Shown here piece after piece: positions 54,194 to 62,703 of a stretch of DNA of 64,000 bases. The position numbers and the translations under genes were made by a program. The stretch comes from Butyricimonas faecihominis (GTDB lineage: Bacteria > Bacteroidota > Bacteroidia > Bacteroidales > Marinifilaceae), in the NCBI RefSeq assembly GCF_033096445.1, contig NZ_AP028155.1, positions 3,353,880-3,417,879 on the forward strand, given 5' to 3'. The notes below the pieces were generated by a model. It was given only the letters and a program-made list of their open reading frames with translations. It was not told where the DNA came from and did not search any database. Numbering within the stretch: position 1 is the first letter of the stretch; each line of letters opens with the position of its first letter.

Positions 54194-55558
54194 TTAGCTA
54201 AATAACTCCCGACAAATATCTCTCACCCGGGAAACAAATCTCACTTTTATATGTGCGGGAACTTTTGTCAGCGCTTTCTTATTTCCCGCCGGAACAAATA
54301 TTTGTTGGAATCCGAGTTTTTCAGCCTCCAGTATTCGTTGTTCTATACGACTCACGGCACGAATCTCTCCCGACAAGCCAACTTCTCCGGCAAATACGGT
54401 ATTCGTGGGTATCGGAGCATCTATATTTGAAGAAAGAACCGCCATCACGACCCCTAAATCCAAAGCCGGGTCACTCACCCGTATTCCTCCGGCAATATTC
54501 AAGAACACATCCTTCGCTGCCAACCGGAAACCCACCCGTTTTTCCAACACGGCAAGCAACATATTCAATCGTCGCGTATCAAAGCCCGTTGCAGACCGCT
54601 GGGGCGTCCCGTAAGCTGCCGTGCTAACCAAAGCCTGCACTTCCAATAAAATCGTTCTAACGCCTTCCATGGTGGCAGAAACAGCGACTCCACTCAAATC
54701 TTGGTCATGATTGGATAGCAACAGCTCGGAAGGATTGGCCACCTGTCGCAAACCGGATTGTAACATCTCGTAGATTCCGATTTCGGAAGTCGAACCAAAA
54801 CGGTTCTTCATAGAGCGCAAAATACGGTACATATGTTGCTGATCACCCTCAAATTGCAGGACAGTATCCACCATATGTTCCAGAATCTTCGGACCGGCCA
54901 ACTGACCGTCTTTCGTGATATGCCCGATCAAAATAGTCGTAATCGTATTTTCTTTCGAGTAACGCAGCAACACGTTAGTACATTCCCGGATTTGCGATAA
55001 ACTCCCCGGAATGGCATCCACACTCTCTGTTGCCAGCGTTTGTATAGAGTCAATAATCAATAATTTCGGTTCAAGCGCACGGGAATGTTCCAATACCGTT
55101 TCCAACGAGTTCCCCGAAAGGAACAGGCAATCGTCATTCTCCGCCCCCAATCGTTGCGCCCGCATCTTGATCTGCGACACGCTCTCCTCCCCGGAGACAT
55201 ACAGAACTTTCCCACATCGATTATGTAAGGCAAATTGCAGTACCAACGTCGATTTACCGATACCCGGTTCTCCTCCCAGTAGAATCATAGAACCCGGTAC
55301 GATTCCACCTCCCAACACCCGGTTCAGTTCTCCATCTCCGGTATCCATACGCTCATCCGCATTCGCCTTCACCTCCGACAACTTCAAAGGCCGTGAAGAA
55401 CTCGCCCCCACGATAGAAGCCACCCGGTTTCCTTTGGTAGAAACTTCCACCTCTTCCACAAAACTATTCCACTCCCCGCAAGTAGAGCATTTCCCAACCC
55501 ACTTGGATTCCTTTGCCCCACAATTCTGACAAACGTACACGGTTTTTGTTTTAGCCAT
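54194..55558 (-). CDS. radA: DNA repair protein RadA
   Basis: This 454-residue RecA-like ATPase drives branch migration in recombination. The N-terminal zinc finger has Cys10, Cys13, Cys24 and Cys27 ('CQNC', 'CSTC'). Walker A is 'GEPGIGKST' (96-104), Walker B is in 'PKLLIIDSIQT', and the RadA-specific 'KNRFGSTSE' motif is present. A Lon-like C-terminal domain follows (about 295-450, 'DPALDLGVVMAVLSSNIDAP'). The ATG at 55558 (MAKTKTVYVC) is chosen as the family start; the longer ORF adds unrelated residues. Core gene with all motifs intact. Confidence 0.97.
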   Translation of the reverse strand: MAKTKTVYVCQNCGAKESKWVGKCSTCGEWNSFVEEVEVSTKGNRVASIVGASSSRPLKLSEVKANADERMDTGDGELNRVLGGGIVPGSMILLGGEPGIGKSTLVLQFALHNRCGKVLYVSGEESVSQIKMRAQRLGAENDDCLFLSGNSLETVLEHSRALEPKLLIIDSIQTLATESVDAIPGSLSQIRECTNVLLRYSKENTITTILIGHITKDGQLAGPKILEHMVDTVLQFEGDQQHMYRILRSMKNRFGSTSEIGIYEMLQSGLRQVANPSELLLSNHDQDLSGVAVSATMEGVRTILLEVQALVSTAAYGTPQRSATGFDTRRLNMLLAVLEKRVGFRLAAKDVFLNIAGGIRVSDPALDLGVVMAVLSSNIDAPIPTNTVFAGEVGLSGEIRAVSRIEQRILEAEKLGFQQIFVPAGNKKALTKVPAHIKVRFVSRVRDICRELFS

Positions 55559-55642
55559 ACAATTGAAAATTGGAAATTGAAATAAGCCATCTAAATAATA
55601 ACCTCTCCTCACCTAATAGGGGAAACCACTTGGTAATCAACT

Positions 55643-55663
55643 CTCCCCCTGTGTAAGGGGGAG
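55643..55663. repeat. GC-rich hairpin repeat upstream of radA
   Basis: CTCCCCCT (55643-55650) pairs with AGGGGGAG (55656-55663), followed by TCGGTGGGGGTAG. This motif has the look of a dispersed intergenic repeat, but only one copy is in the window. It lies between PBP1A and radA and may end PBP1A transcription. Confidence 0.5.
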
Positions 55664-55756
55664 TCGGTGGGGGTAGTTCTCAAATAAAACTTTTTCAATA
55701 TCGTTATTCTTACTATATTTTCTATAAATCAGATTATCAACAAAATGAATTTTCAA

Positions 55757-58090
55757 TTAATCAAAGATTTCATCTGAAGAATCGTAATCCGTCATTCCCT
55801 CTCGATCCGCATCCCCACAATCAAGCACATGATTTACCCCGTTCGGTTTCTGGAAATCACTTTGCGGTACGGCAAGAGATTTATCCGCATATACTTTCTG
55901 CATAAACAAAGCCCAAATCGGAAGTGCCATACTGGCTCCCTGTCCATTCGCCAAATTCTGGAAATGGATAGAACGATCTTCCGCACCTACCCAAACCCCT
56001 CCGGCAAGATCAGGTGTAATTCCGATAAACCAACCATCAGAGTGATTCTGCGTCGTTCCAGTCTTTCCCCCGATCTGGTTCTTAAAACCATACCGAAAAC
56101 GCAAACGACGACCCGTTCCTTCATCCACAACCCCCTGCAACAAATTCGCCATCAGGAATGCCGTATTTTCAGTAATCACCTCTCTGGATTCCGGGTAGAA
56201 ATTCGCCAGCACGTTACCATACTTATCCTCAATTTTAGTCACCATCATCGGTGCATTATATACCCCTTTATTCGCATATATCGAGAATGCCCCGACCATC
56301 TCTTTCACGGAAACCTCGGAAGAGCCCAAGAAAATTGCGGGAACCGGGTCTATAAAACTCGTGATTCCCATCCGGTGAGCCATTTGCACGACGGCCTCCG
56401 GGGTAAATTGTTTCAATACCCAACCGGAAATATTATTCACCGAATTTGCCAATCCCCATTTCAAAGTCACCATCTCACCTTCCCGCTTATCCGTGGAATT
56501 ACGAGGCGTCCAAGTCGTCCCGTCCGGCAAGACAAACGTCTGTTGCACGTTCAACACTTGATCACAAGGTCCCAACCCCTCCTGCATCGCCAACGTGTAA
56601 AGAATCGGCTTGATCGTTGAACCGATCTGTCTTTTTCCGGTACTTACCATATCATACTGGAAATAACGATAATCCGGTCCTCCCACGTACGCCTTGATTC
56701 GGCCCGAAGAAGGTTCCATCGCCATGAATCCGGCCCGGAAGAATGACTTGTAATGTTTCAATGAATCCAACGGACTCATCACGGTATCCCGTACACCTTT
56801 CCACGTGAAAACAGACATCGGAATCGCTTTATCAAAGGATTTCTTTATCTCTTGGAAACTCTTACCCGCCTTATTCATTGACCGATAGCGCTCGGTACGA
56901 CGGATAGAAGTATTCAAAATATCATTGATCTCGGAAACCGTCAAATCATTCGAAAAAGGCGGATGAGCTTTTCTACTTCTCTCGGCCATAAATGCCGGCT
57001 GCAACGTTCCTCCCAGATGTTCCGTCACGGCCTCCTCCGCATATTTCTGCATCCGGGAATCCAATGTTGTATAAATCTTTAGCCCGTCCGTGTAAATATT
57101 ATAATGCGAACCGTCTGATTTCAAATTCTTGTTGCACCACCCGTAAAGCGGATTCGTCTCCCAAGCCAAAGAATCTACCGCATACTGGTCTTTACTCCAC
57201 TTGCTGTAATTTCTTTTATCCGGTTTGGATGCTGTCATGTATAACCGCAAATATTCCCGGAAATACGTCGCAATACCCTCTTTATGATCCTCCTTGTGAA
57301 AGTCCAACCCCAAAGGCAGAACCTTCAAAGAATCAAATTCAGCCCGTGAAATCTTGTCATATTTCAACATCTGTCCCAACACCACATTCCGGCGTCCCAA
57401 CGTCTTCTCTTCTCTGCGTACCGGGTTAAAAAGTGAAGGATTTTTAGCCATTCCCACCAACATGGCGGCTTGTTCCACCTTCAAAGAATCGGGTGTTGTC
57501 GAAAAATATATGTTTGCGGCAGAGTTAATACCAACGGCCAAGTTCAAAAAGTCAAACTTATTGAGATACATCGTGATAATCTCTTCCTTCGTATAGCTCT
57601 TCTCCAATTTCACCGCAATCACCCACTCCCGGAATTTACGCACGGCTAACTCCATGAAATTCTGATTCGCCTCCCGAGGAAACAACATCTTTGCCAACTG
57701 TTGCGTGATCGTACTACCACCTCCGGCAGAAGAATTCCCGGTCAACATCCCCTGTGCTACCCGGAACAATCCCCGCACATCAATACCACTATGATCATAG
57801 AAACGCACATCCTCCGTGGCAATCAAAGCATCAATAACACTCTGAGGAATATCCTTATAATCCATGTACCGACGGTTCTCACTCCCCTCGAAATACTTCC
57901 CTAAAATCTTCCCGTCCTCGGAATAAATCTCCGTGGCAAATTTATTCTTGGGGTTCTCCAACTCCTCGAACGTGGGCATAAAACCTAATTTACCCGCCGA
58001 AACTAGGTAGAAAAAGAAAAACACACCCGCAACAAAAACAATAAATAGCCCCCAGAAAATGGCAAAGTCTTTCCAATATCTTTTAAACAT
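55757..58090 (-). CDS. Class A penicillin-binding protein (PBP1A type)
   Basis: This 777-residue bifunctional peptidoglycan synthase has a short cytoplasmic part and a membrane anchor at about 12-32 ('FAIFWGLFIVFVAGVFFFFY'). The GT51 glycosyltransferase domain has 'ATEDVRFYDHSGID', 'GGSTITQQLAKMLF' and 'KEEIITMYLNKFDF'. The transpeptidase domain has active-site Ser in 'GSTIKPILYTLA', 'SVNN' as the SxN motif, and 'GGKTGTTQNHSDGWFIG' as the KTG motif. The start is set at ATG 58090; a GTG lies directly before it. Core cell-wall gene, complete. A TAACTTTG -7 box lies at 58123-58116. Confidence 0.95.
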   Translation of the reverse strand: MFKRYWKDFAIFWGLFIVFVAGVFFFFYLVSAGKLGFMPTFEELENPKNKFATEIYSEDGKILGKYFEGSENRRYMDYKDIPQSVIDALIATEDVRFYDHSGIDVRGLFRVAQGMLTGNSSAGGGSTITQQLAKMLFPREANQNFMELAVRKFREWVIAVKLEKSYTKEEIITMYLNKFDFLNLAVGINSAANIYFSTTPDSLKVEQAAMLVGMAKNPSLFNPVRREEKTLGRRNVVLGQMLKYDKISRAEFDSLKVLPLGLDFHKEDHKEGIATYFREYLRLYMTASKPDKRNYSKWSKDQYAVDSLAWETNPLYGWCNKNLKSDGSHYNIYTDGLKIYTTLDSRMQKYAEEAVTEHLGGTLQPAFMAERSRKAHPPFSNDLTVSEINDILNTSIRRTERYRSMNKAGKSFQEIKKSFDKAIPMSVFTWKGVRDTVMSPLDSLKHYKSFFRAGFMAMEPSSGRIKAYVGGPDYRYFQYDMVSTGKRQIGSTIKPILYTLAMQEGLGPCDQVLNVQQTFVLPDGTTWTPRNSTDKREGEMVTLKWGLANSVNNISGWVLKQFTPEAVVQMAHRMGITSFIDPVPAIFLGSSEVSVKEMVGAFSIYANKGVYNAPMMVTKIEDKYGNVLANFYPESREVITENTAFLMANLLQGVVDEGTGRRLRFRYGFKNQIGGKTGTTQNHSDGWFIGITPDLAGGVWVGAEDRSIHFQNLANGQGASMALPIWALFMQKVYADKSLAVPQSDFQKPNGVNHVLDCGDADREGMTDYDSSDEIFD

Positions 58091-58115
58091 CACTTCTCGT
58101 TTTTATTTTAGCATA

Positions 58116-58123
58116 CAAAGTTA
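58116..58123 (-). promoter_or_regulatory. -7 box of the PBP1A gene
   Basis: TAACTTTG on the minus strand, 25 bases before the ATG at 58090. No good -33 element is found. Confidence 0.4.
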
Positions 58124-58213
58124 GAAAATTAAATTTATATCTCTACCGATCAAGAAGAATCTCTCCCTGCTCTTTCATAAAAACGATCAAAACTTCTTGA
58201 AATCTTAAGAGTT

Positions 58214-59449
58214 TTATTCCACAATCCACTTCTCAATATTTCGTGTCTTGTTGTCGAAGTTAATACCGATCTTGAACAATTGACGGGAATCAGTCTCGAA
58301 CGGAGAAAGCCGTTTTATTCTCGTTCATTATAAATATGAGATAAGAAATTTATCAAACCATTCTTTCACCTCTCGGTTTGGAGTTCCCAATGTGTAAATA
58401 CCAAATTCTAAATCGTAATCCTTGATGGTGAGGTATCCGTTTTAGTAAAGAGCCGAGATCAAATTATCGTCCATATCATTTAATCCATTGGCATCTGTTG
58501 TCCAAGATACTACCCTTCTCCGGTTATAATGGTTCTGTTTCAGCAACTCGACAAGGTAAGTCGGGGTTCCCGTCTCGAACCAGTAACTACCGAATTTCAT
58601 CTTGTCAAACGTGTTCAACACGCTAAACGGGTTATAAATACCTTCAGAGTTTTCAGCAAAATGGTAACCATCGTATGACTCTTTTAGTCGATCACACGTT
58701 TCCTCGTACGTTAATCCTTGGGCAGAGGCTAACCGATGAATGTCATCCTTGAAATAATGATGAATTTCTTCTTCGGTCATCCCGCATAAAGCGACGTACC
58801 GTTCGTCCATGGAAATATCGTTCAAGTTGTTAAGATCACTGAACACGCTGACTTTCCCGAACTTGGTAACACCCGTGAGCAAAGCGAACTTAATATCCCC
58901 ATCCATCGTTTTAAGGACCCCGTAAAACGGTTTCAAGGTATTACGAAATTCTCGTTGTAATTCCTCATTACCAATGGCCTGTAACATGGGTTTATCGTAC
59001 TCATCAACAAGAATGACCGCCCGTTGCCCGGTTAACTCGTGGGTCCAGCGAATAATCCCAGCGAATCGTAGCGAGAAAGACACTTCCGAGGGTTCTGATC
59101 CATACTCCTTTTCCCAACGGATTAGAACATTATTAAGAATATTTCCCAAACTTTCAACCGAGTCGTATTTCTCTATGTTCAAGTCAAGATGCAAGATCGG
59201 ATGTCGTACTCATTCCTTCTCCAACTCCTCCATCGCGAGACCTTGAAATAATTCCCGTTTCCCCCGAAAATAAGCTTCAAGTGTTGAAATGAGCAAACTT
59301 TTCCCGAAACGACGCGGACGACTCAAGAAATAGTACCGCCCTGTTTTCACAAGCCGATAAATTAACCTTGTTTTGTCCACGTAGAGATACCCGTCTTTCC
59401 GAAAGCTCTCAAAATTTTGAATACCGATAGGGTATAATCTGTCGCTCAT
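58214..59449 (-). pseudogene. AAA-ATPase/PD-(D/E)XK nuclease family gene, decayed
   Basis: The frame starts at ATG 59449 with 'MSDRLYPIGIQNFESFRKDG' and Walker A-like 'SRPRRFGKSLLISTLEAYF', which mark the AAA-ATPase-like (DUF1703-type) family. It meets TGA at 59212-59210 where Trp is expected ('EKE*VRHPILHLDL'), goes on through 'AVILVDEYDKPMLQAIG' and 'FALLTGVTKFGKVSVFSDLN', meets TAA at 58444-58442 (probably a former Gln codon), continues 'NGYLTIKDYDLEFGIYTLGT' to stops at 58330 and 58327, and then the family C-terminus 'FKIGINFDNKTRNIEKWIVE' ends at 58214, still in the same frame. Roughly 120 codons, most of the nuclease domain, are missing. The promoter is still intact. Confidence 0.88.
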
Positions 59450-59765
59450 CTTCTTCCTTATATTTATCTAACAAATATAGGAATTTTCAATAGAAAAACA
59501 AAATAGTTTCCATTCATACTGGAAACTATTTTTCATTTATACTGGAAGCTATTTTTCTTTGAAATCACGTTCCATCTTGCTTCGAACTTAAGATATTTCA
59601 AAACATGACTGAACCACTTCTGAATATAGTATTATAAATCAAATAAAAATCATTTTTCCTTAAAAAAATCAGACAATTTATTCCATAAAATATTCCCTCA
59701 TTTAGTAATAACATATATAGAACTTTCTTTATCCAATAAAAGCAAACCATAAAAACAGAAATACT
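59450..59765. other. Upstream region with promoter, hairpin and a tandem repeat
   Basis: On the minus strand TTTG (59502-59499), 19 bases, TATATTTG (59479-59472) is a full promoter for the pseudogene. A hairpin AAATAGTTTCC (59501-59511)/GGAAACTATTT (59521-59531) touches its -33 element. Its right arm is part of a tandem repeat TACTGGAAACTATTTTTC / TACTGGAAGCTATTTTTC (59518-59535 and 59540-59557). The remaining bases to 59765 are AT-rich with no gene seen. Confidence 0.6.
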
Positions 59766-60851
59766 TTATTTTTTCTTATTTTTTTTTAATAATTCCGCTA
59801 TCTTCTTACGGAGATCATTACCCCGAAGTCCTTTGGCAACAATACGGTTCTCCGCATCAATTAGAAAAATTGTAGGAAGATCATTCACCATATAGAGACG
59901 GGCAACAAGAGAATCAAAACCTCTTAAATCTAAACCGTTTATCCATACCATACCATCCAAACCTATAGTATTCTTCCATTTAACCCGGTCATCGTCAAGT
60001 GAAATACTGATAATCTCTAAACCTTGTGGACGATATTGCGAATAAAGTTTCACTAACTCAATATTATCTTGCCGGCAAGAAGGATCTGTTGAAAGCCAGA
60101 AGTACACTAATTTCAACTTGGCGGGGATATCATACAACGAGAACAAACTACCATCAGGCTTTTCTACCGTGAAATTCGGGGCAACTTTTCCCTCAACCAA
60201 TTTTGCATACTGATCTAAGGCTGCAGCGATCTGTTTACCTGGAATCGTAGCGCGAGCTCCTTCTCCCAAAAGTTCATACTTTAAACGTAATTCCTCTTCT
60301 GTTTCCTTGAGGATACCCAAAGCAATCACATATACAGTGGCATATTCGTCAGGATTCGCCTTGATCAAATTCAGCGTGGCATTCACCGACATTTCGTAGG
60401 CTTTATTCACCTGATTTTGCAAAGCTTGAATGTTTGCTCCTGGTTGTTGAGCTTCTGCCACAATCTTAGCCTGTTCTGAGACAAAAGATTGGCTAATTCG
60501 AGTGTAATGAGTCAACAATTCTTGCTGTCGCCCACCTTGGATCAACGCCCCATTATCATTTACGTTAATCATAAAATTCGTGTTTTCAAGAATCAAGGGA
60601 ATCATCCCATTCCCATCAGACAGTGTAATATAAACCGCCACGGGACCGTTTACTTTTCCCGTAAAAACAAATACTCCATTCTTAATTTGAGTTATTCCTA
60701 ATGTATCCGATTTACCCTTTTCACCATTTATCAACAATACCTTACCATCCGGTACACCACTGATTTTACCACTAATTTGATAGCCTTCTTGAGCTTTACA
60801 AGTGACCGAGAAGATTATCACTACATTAATCAGCAATACAATTATTTTCAT
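59766..60851 (-). CDS. Thioredoxin-like protein of TlpA type lacking the first active-site Cys
   Basis: This 361-residue exported protein has a signal peptide ending 'SVTCKAQ', then a DUF4369-like domain ('YQISGKISGVPDGKVLLING', about 22-110), a helical middle, and a thioredoxin fold ('GKVAPNFTVEKPDGSLFSLY'). The active-site loop is 'FWLSTDPSCRQDN' in place of 'FWASWCGPCRKEN': the first Cys is replaced by Asp256, the second is kept as Cys259. The cis-Pro segment 'YMVNDLPTIFLIDAENRI' is normal. It cannot do standard dithiol exchange; a one-Cys role or binding role is possible. The start is set at 60851 by the signal peptide. It is the last gene of a lipoprotein cluster that begins outside the window. 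Confidence 0.83.
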   Translation of the reverse strand: MKIIVLLINVVIIFSVTCKAQEGYQISGKISGVPDGKVLLINGEKGKSDTLGITQIKNGVFVFTGKVNGPVAVYITLSDGNGMIPLILENTNFMINVNDNGALIQGGRQQELLTHYTRISQSFVSEQAKIVAEAQQPGANIQALQNQVNKAYEMSVNATLNLIKANPDEYATVYVIALGILKETEEELRLKYELLGEGARATIPGKQIAAALDQYAKLVEGKVAPNFTVEKPDGSLFSLYDIPAKLKLVYFWLSTDPSCRQDNIELVKLYSQYRPQGLEIISISLDDDRVKWKNTIGLDGMVWINGLDLRGFDSLVARLYMVNDLPTIFLIDAENRIVAKGLRGNDLRKKIAELLKKNKKK

Positions 60852-61041
60852 CCTTAAAAAAATTAACAACAACAAATTTTCTATTACAGTCATCCTTATT
60901 TATACTAAAATATCAGTTTCCAGATGAATATATTTTCCTTCTACAAAAATCCTCTCACATAATAATCTATCATTAAATTTACATGAAAATACAAGCCGGG
61001 GATAAAAACCCGGCCCGTAATATTCACTGAAACACGCTATT

Positions 61042-62679
61042 TTAGAAAGGGATAAAAGCTCCCAAACGTAAACTAAACAACGGAGATCCATCTGATGTCG
61101 CATTAACATATTGATTAACAATAGTCAATCGGACATACTGTACAGATTTTTGCAAAACTTCCGGCACATATATAAATGTAGTTTCCCCGGGAGTATTTCC
61201 AATATTTATCCCTCCATTTTCGTATGTAGCATTCTCCCATTCGTAACCATCCTTAGATACCTCTATTTTCAAAGAAGGTAACAGATATTTGATATCAGTT
61301 TGAGTCCCTTGAGTAGGCTGCACAATTTTAAATCCTTTCACTACCATAGGTTTTTTCATATCAAATTTCACCTCAAAAACTTTCACACTCGATGTCAGTC
61401 CCGGTTCGAAATAAAATTTCGGGTCATCAATCAGCAAATTTGCAGCCCCATTTGTTTTGTAACCATTATAAACCGTATCAGTACAAGTGACCTCCCAACC
61501 CGTCGTATCTAATGGTACAACCTTCGGTAAAGTATTTGTATTTTTCATCTCACTCAATAACCCTGGCTTGATCTTACCCATAAATTCCATCGTAGTAATG
61601 GAAACTGATTCAAAATCATTACCAAAATAATGATTATTATAACGTTCCACGGTAAAACCCTCACGAGAATCTTTCAAAAATTGCAATGTTAATAATCCTT
61701 TATAAACGTCTGTAGTACTCACATTCATGCTCGTGTATCCATCTATCATATAACGATTTTTTCCAAGAATTACTTTTTTCAAATTTGGGAAATATAACAA
61801 ATCTTGGAATGAAGCCATATCATAATCTAATTCAATTGTTTCCACTGAATTAATAATTTCATCCGTCACTCCACCATATTGTTTTAACAACAACTGTGAA
61901 AATCCTGCTGACCATACCTGTTCATCTTTTAACAAGGTTGCATCTTCGAAATTAATCTCATCGATACAATTCGGTAATTTCCCTTTCCGTTGTATTTTTA
62001 TCTCTTTCGAGAAATCAATTCCTGGCTCTCCTTCCCCCGGGATTAAGAAATAATAATCTCGCCCAAAATCAATTTCCCCAAACAAAGACAACCGTAATCC
62101 CATATGCTCTTTGATATTCCAAGTATGCTGTTCTCCATCACTACCCCAGTACACAAGATTCATCTCACTTATATTCTCATTTACATCATCTAATATCACG
62201 GCTAATCTACCATTCAACGGATAGAAATTAATAATCCCGCGAGTAAAAGTTTGTAAATCCTCATGACTTTCAGTGTATGGACGAGCATAAGCAGATTCCA
62301 CAATAGATTCCGTACTATCAACAGAAATATTACTCACAGTCACAGTATAAACTGCATTTGCGAGATTCTCCAGATAACAAGAATCTACTAAATTATTATT
62401 TTCGACAACATCCTTCGGTCGTAAAAAGAGTACATGCGATTCTGAATCTGATTCTGCCTTCCAAGTTACTTTGACATGATCTATATTTGCATCCAGATTT
62501 CCTTTCCATTTCACTTTTAGCCGTTTCCAACCCGGTAGAACTTCTAGATTCGAACATTTTCCCACATAATGAATTCTACCATTACCGGCATATTCATCGT
62601 AAGTATCCTCAAGATCCTCACATCCCACGATAAAAAGTACCGCAAATAGCCATACAATATAATATAATTTTTTCTTCAT
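61042..62679 (-). CDS. DUF4998-type lipoprotein with C-terminal discoidin-like domain
   Basis: This 545-residue lipoprotein has lipobox 'FAVLFIVGCEDLEDTYDEYA'. The start 'RIHYVGKCSNLEVLPGWKRL' followed by 'VKVTWKA' is typical of DUF4998 proteins of SusCD loci. The middle ('FQDLLYFPNLKKVILGKNRY') looks like a short leucine-rich-type segment. The C-terminal 150 residues ('FYFEPGLTSSVKVFEVKFDM', 'LPSLKIEVSKDGYEWENATY', 'YVRLTIVNQYV') fit an F5/8 type C (discoidin) sugar- or surface-binding domain. It follows the DUF4959-type gene by 24 bases. A surface binding role is likely; no enzyme motif is seen. Confidence 0.78.
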   Translation of the reverse strand: MKKKLYYIVWLFAVLFIVGCEDLEDTYDEYAGNGRIHYVGKCSNLEVLPGWKRLKVKWKGNLDANIDHVKVTWKAESDSESHVLFLRPKDVVENNNLVDSCYLENLANAVYTVTVSNISVDSTESIVESAYARPYTESHEDLQTFTRGIINFYPLNGRLAVILDDVNENISEMNLVYWGSDGEQHTWNIKEHMGLRLSLFGEIDFGRDYYFLIPGEGEPGIDFSKEIKIQRKGKLPNCIDEINFEDATLLKDEQVWSAGFSQLLLKQYGGVTDEIINSVETIELDYDMASFQDLLYFPNLKKVILGKNRYMIDGYTSMNVSTTDVYKGLLTLQFLKDSREGFTVERYNNHYFGNDFESVSITTMEFMGKIKPGLLSEMKNTNTLPKVVPLDTTGWEVTCTDTVYNGYKTNGAANLLIDDPKFYFEPGLTSSVKVFEVKFDMKKPMVVKGFKIVQPTQGTQTDIKYLLPSLKIEVSKDGYEWENATYENGGINIGNTPGETTFIYVPEVLQKSVQYVRLTIVNQYVNATSDGSPLFSLRLGAFIPF

Positions 62680-62703
62680 AATTTGAATGATTGTTCATTT
62701 ACA

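Noticed and set aside
55829-56620. A 263-codon plus-strand ORF opposite PBP1A
   Set aside because: It mirrors the transpeptidase domain on the other strand, with low-complexity His/Arg/Ser-rich translation typical of an antisense frame.
58442-59449. Two separate intact genes at 58442-59194 and 59210-59449
   Set aside because: Both frames are the same reading frame of one known family, split by a nonsense codon; the second would need a TTG start in the middle of a domain.
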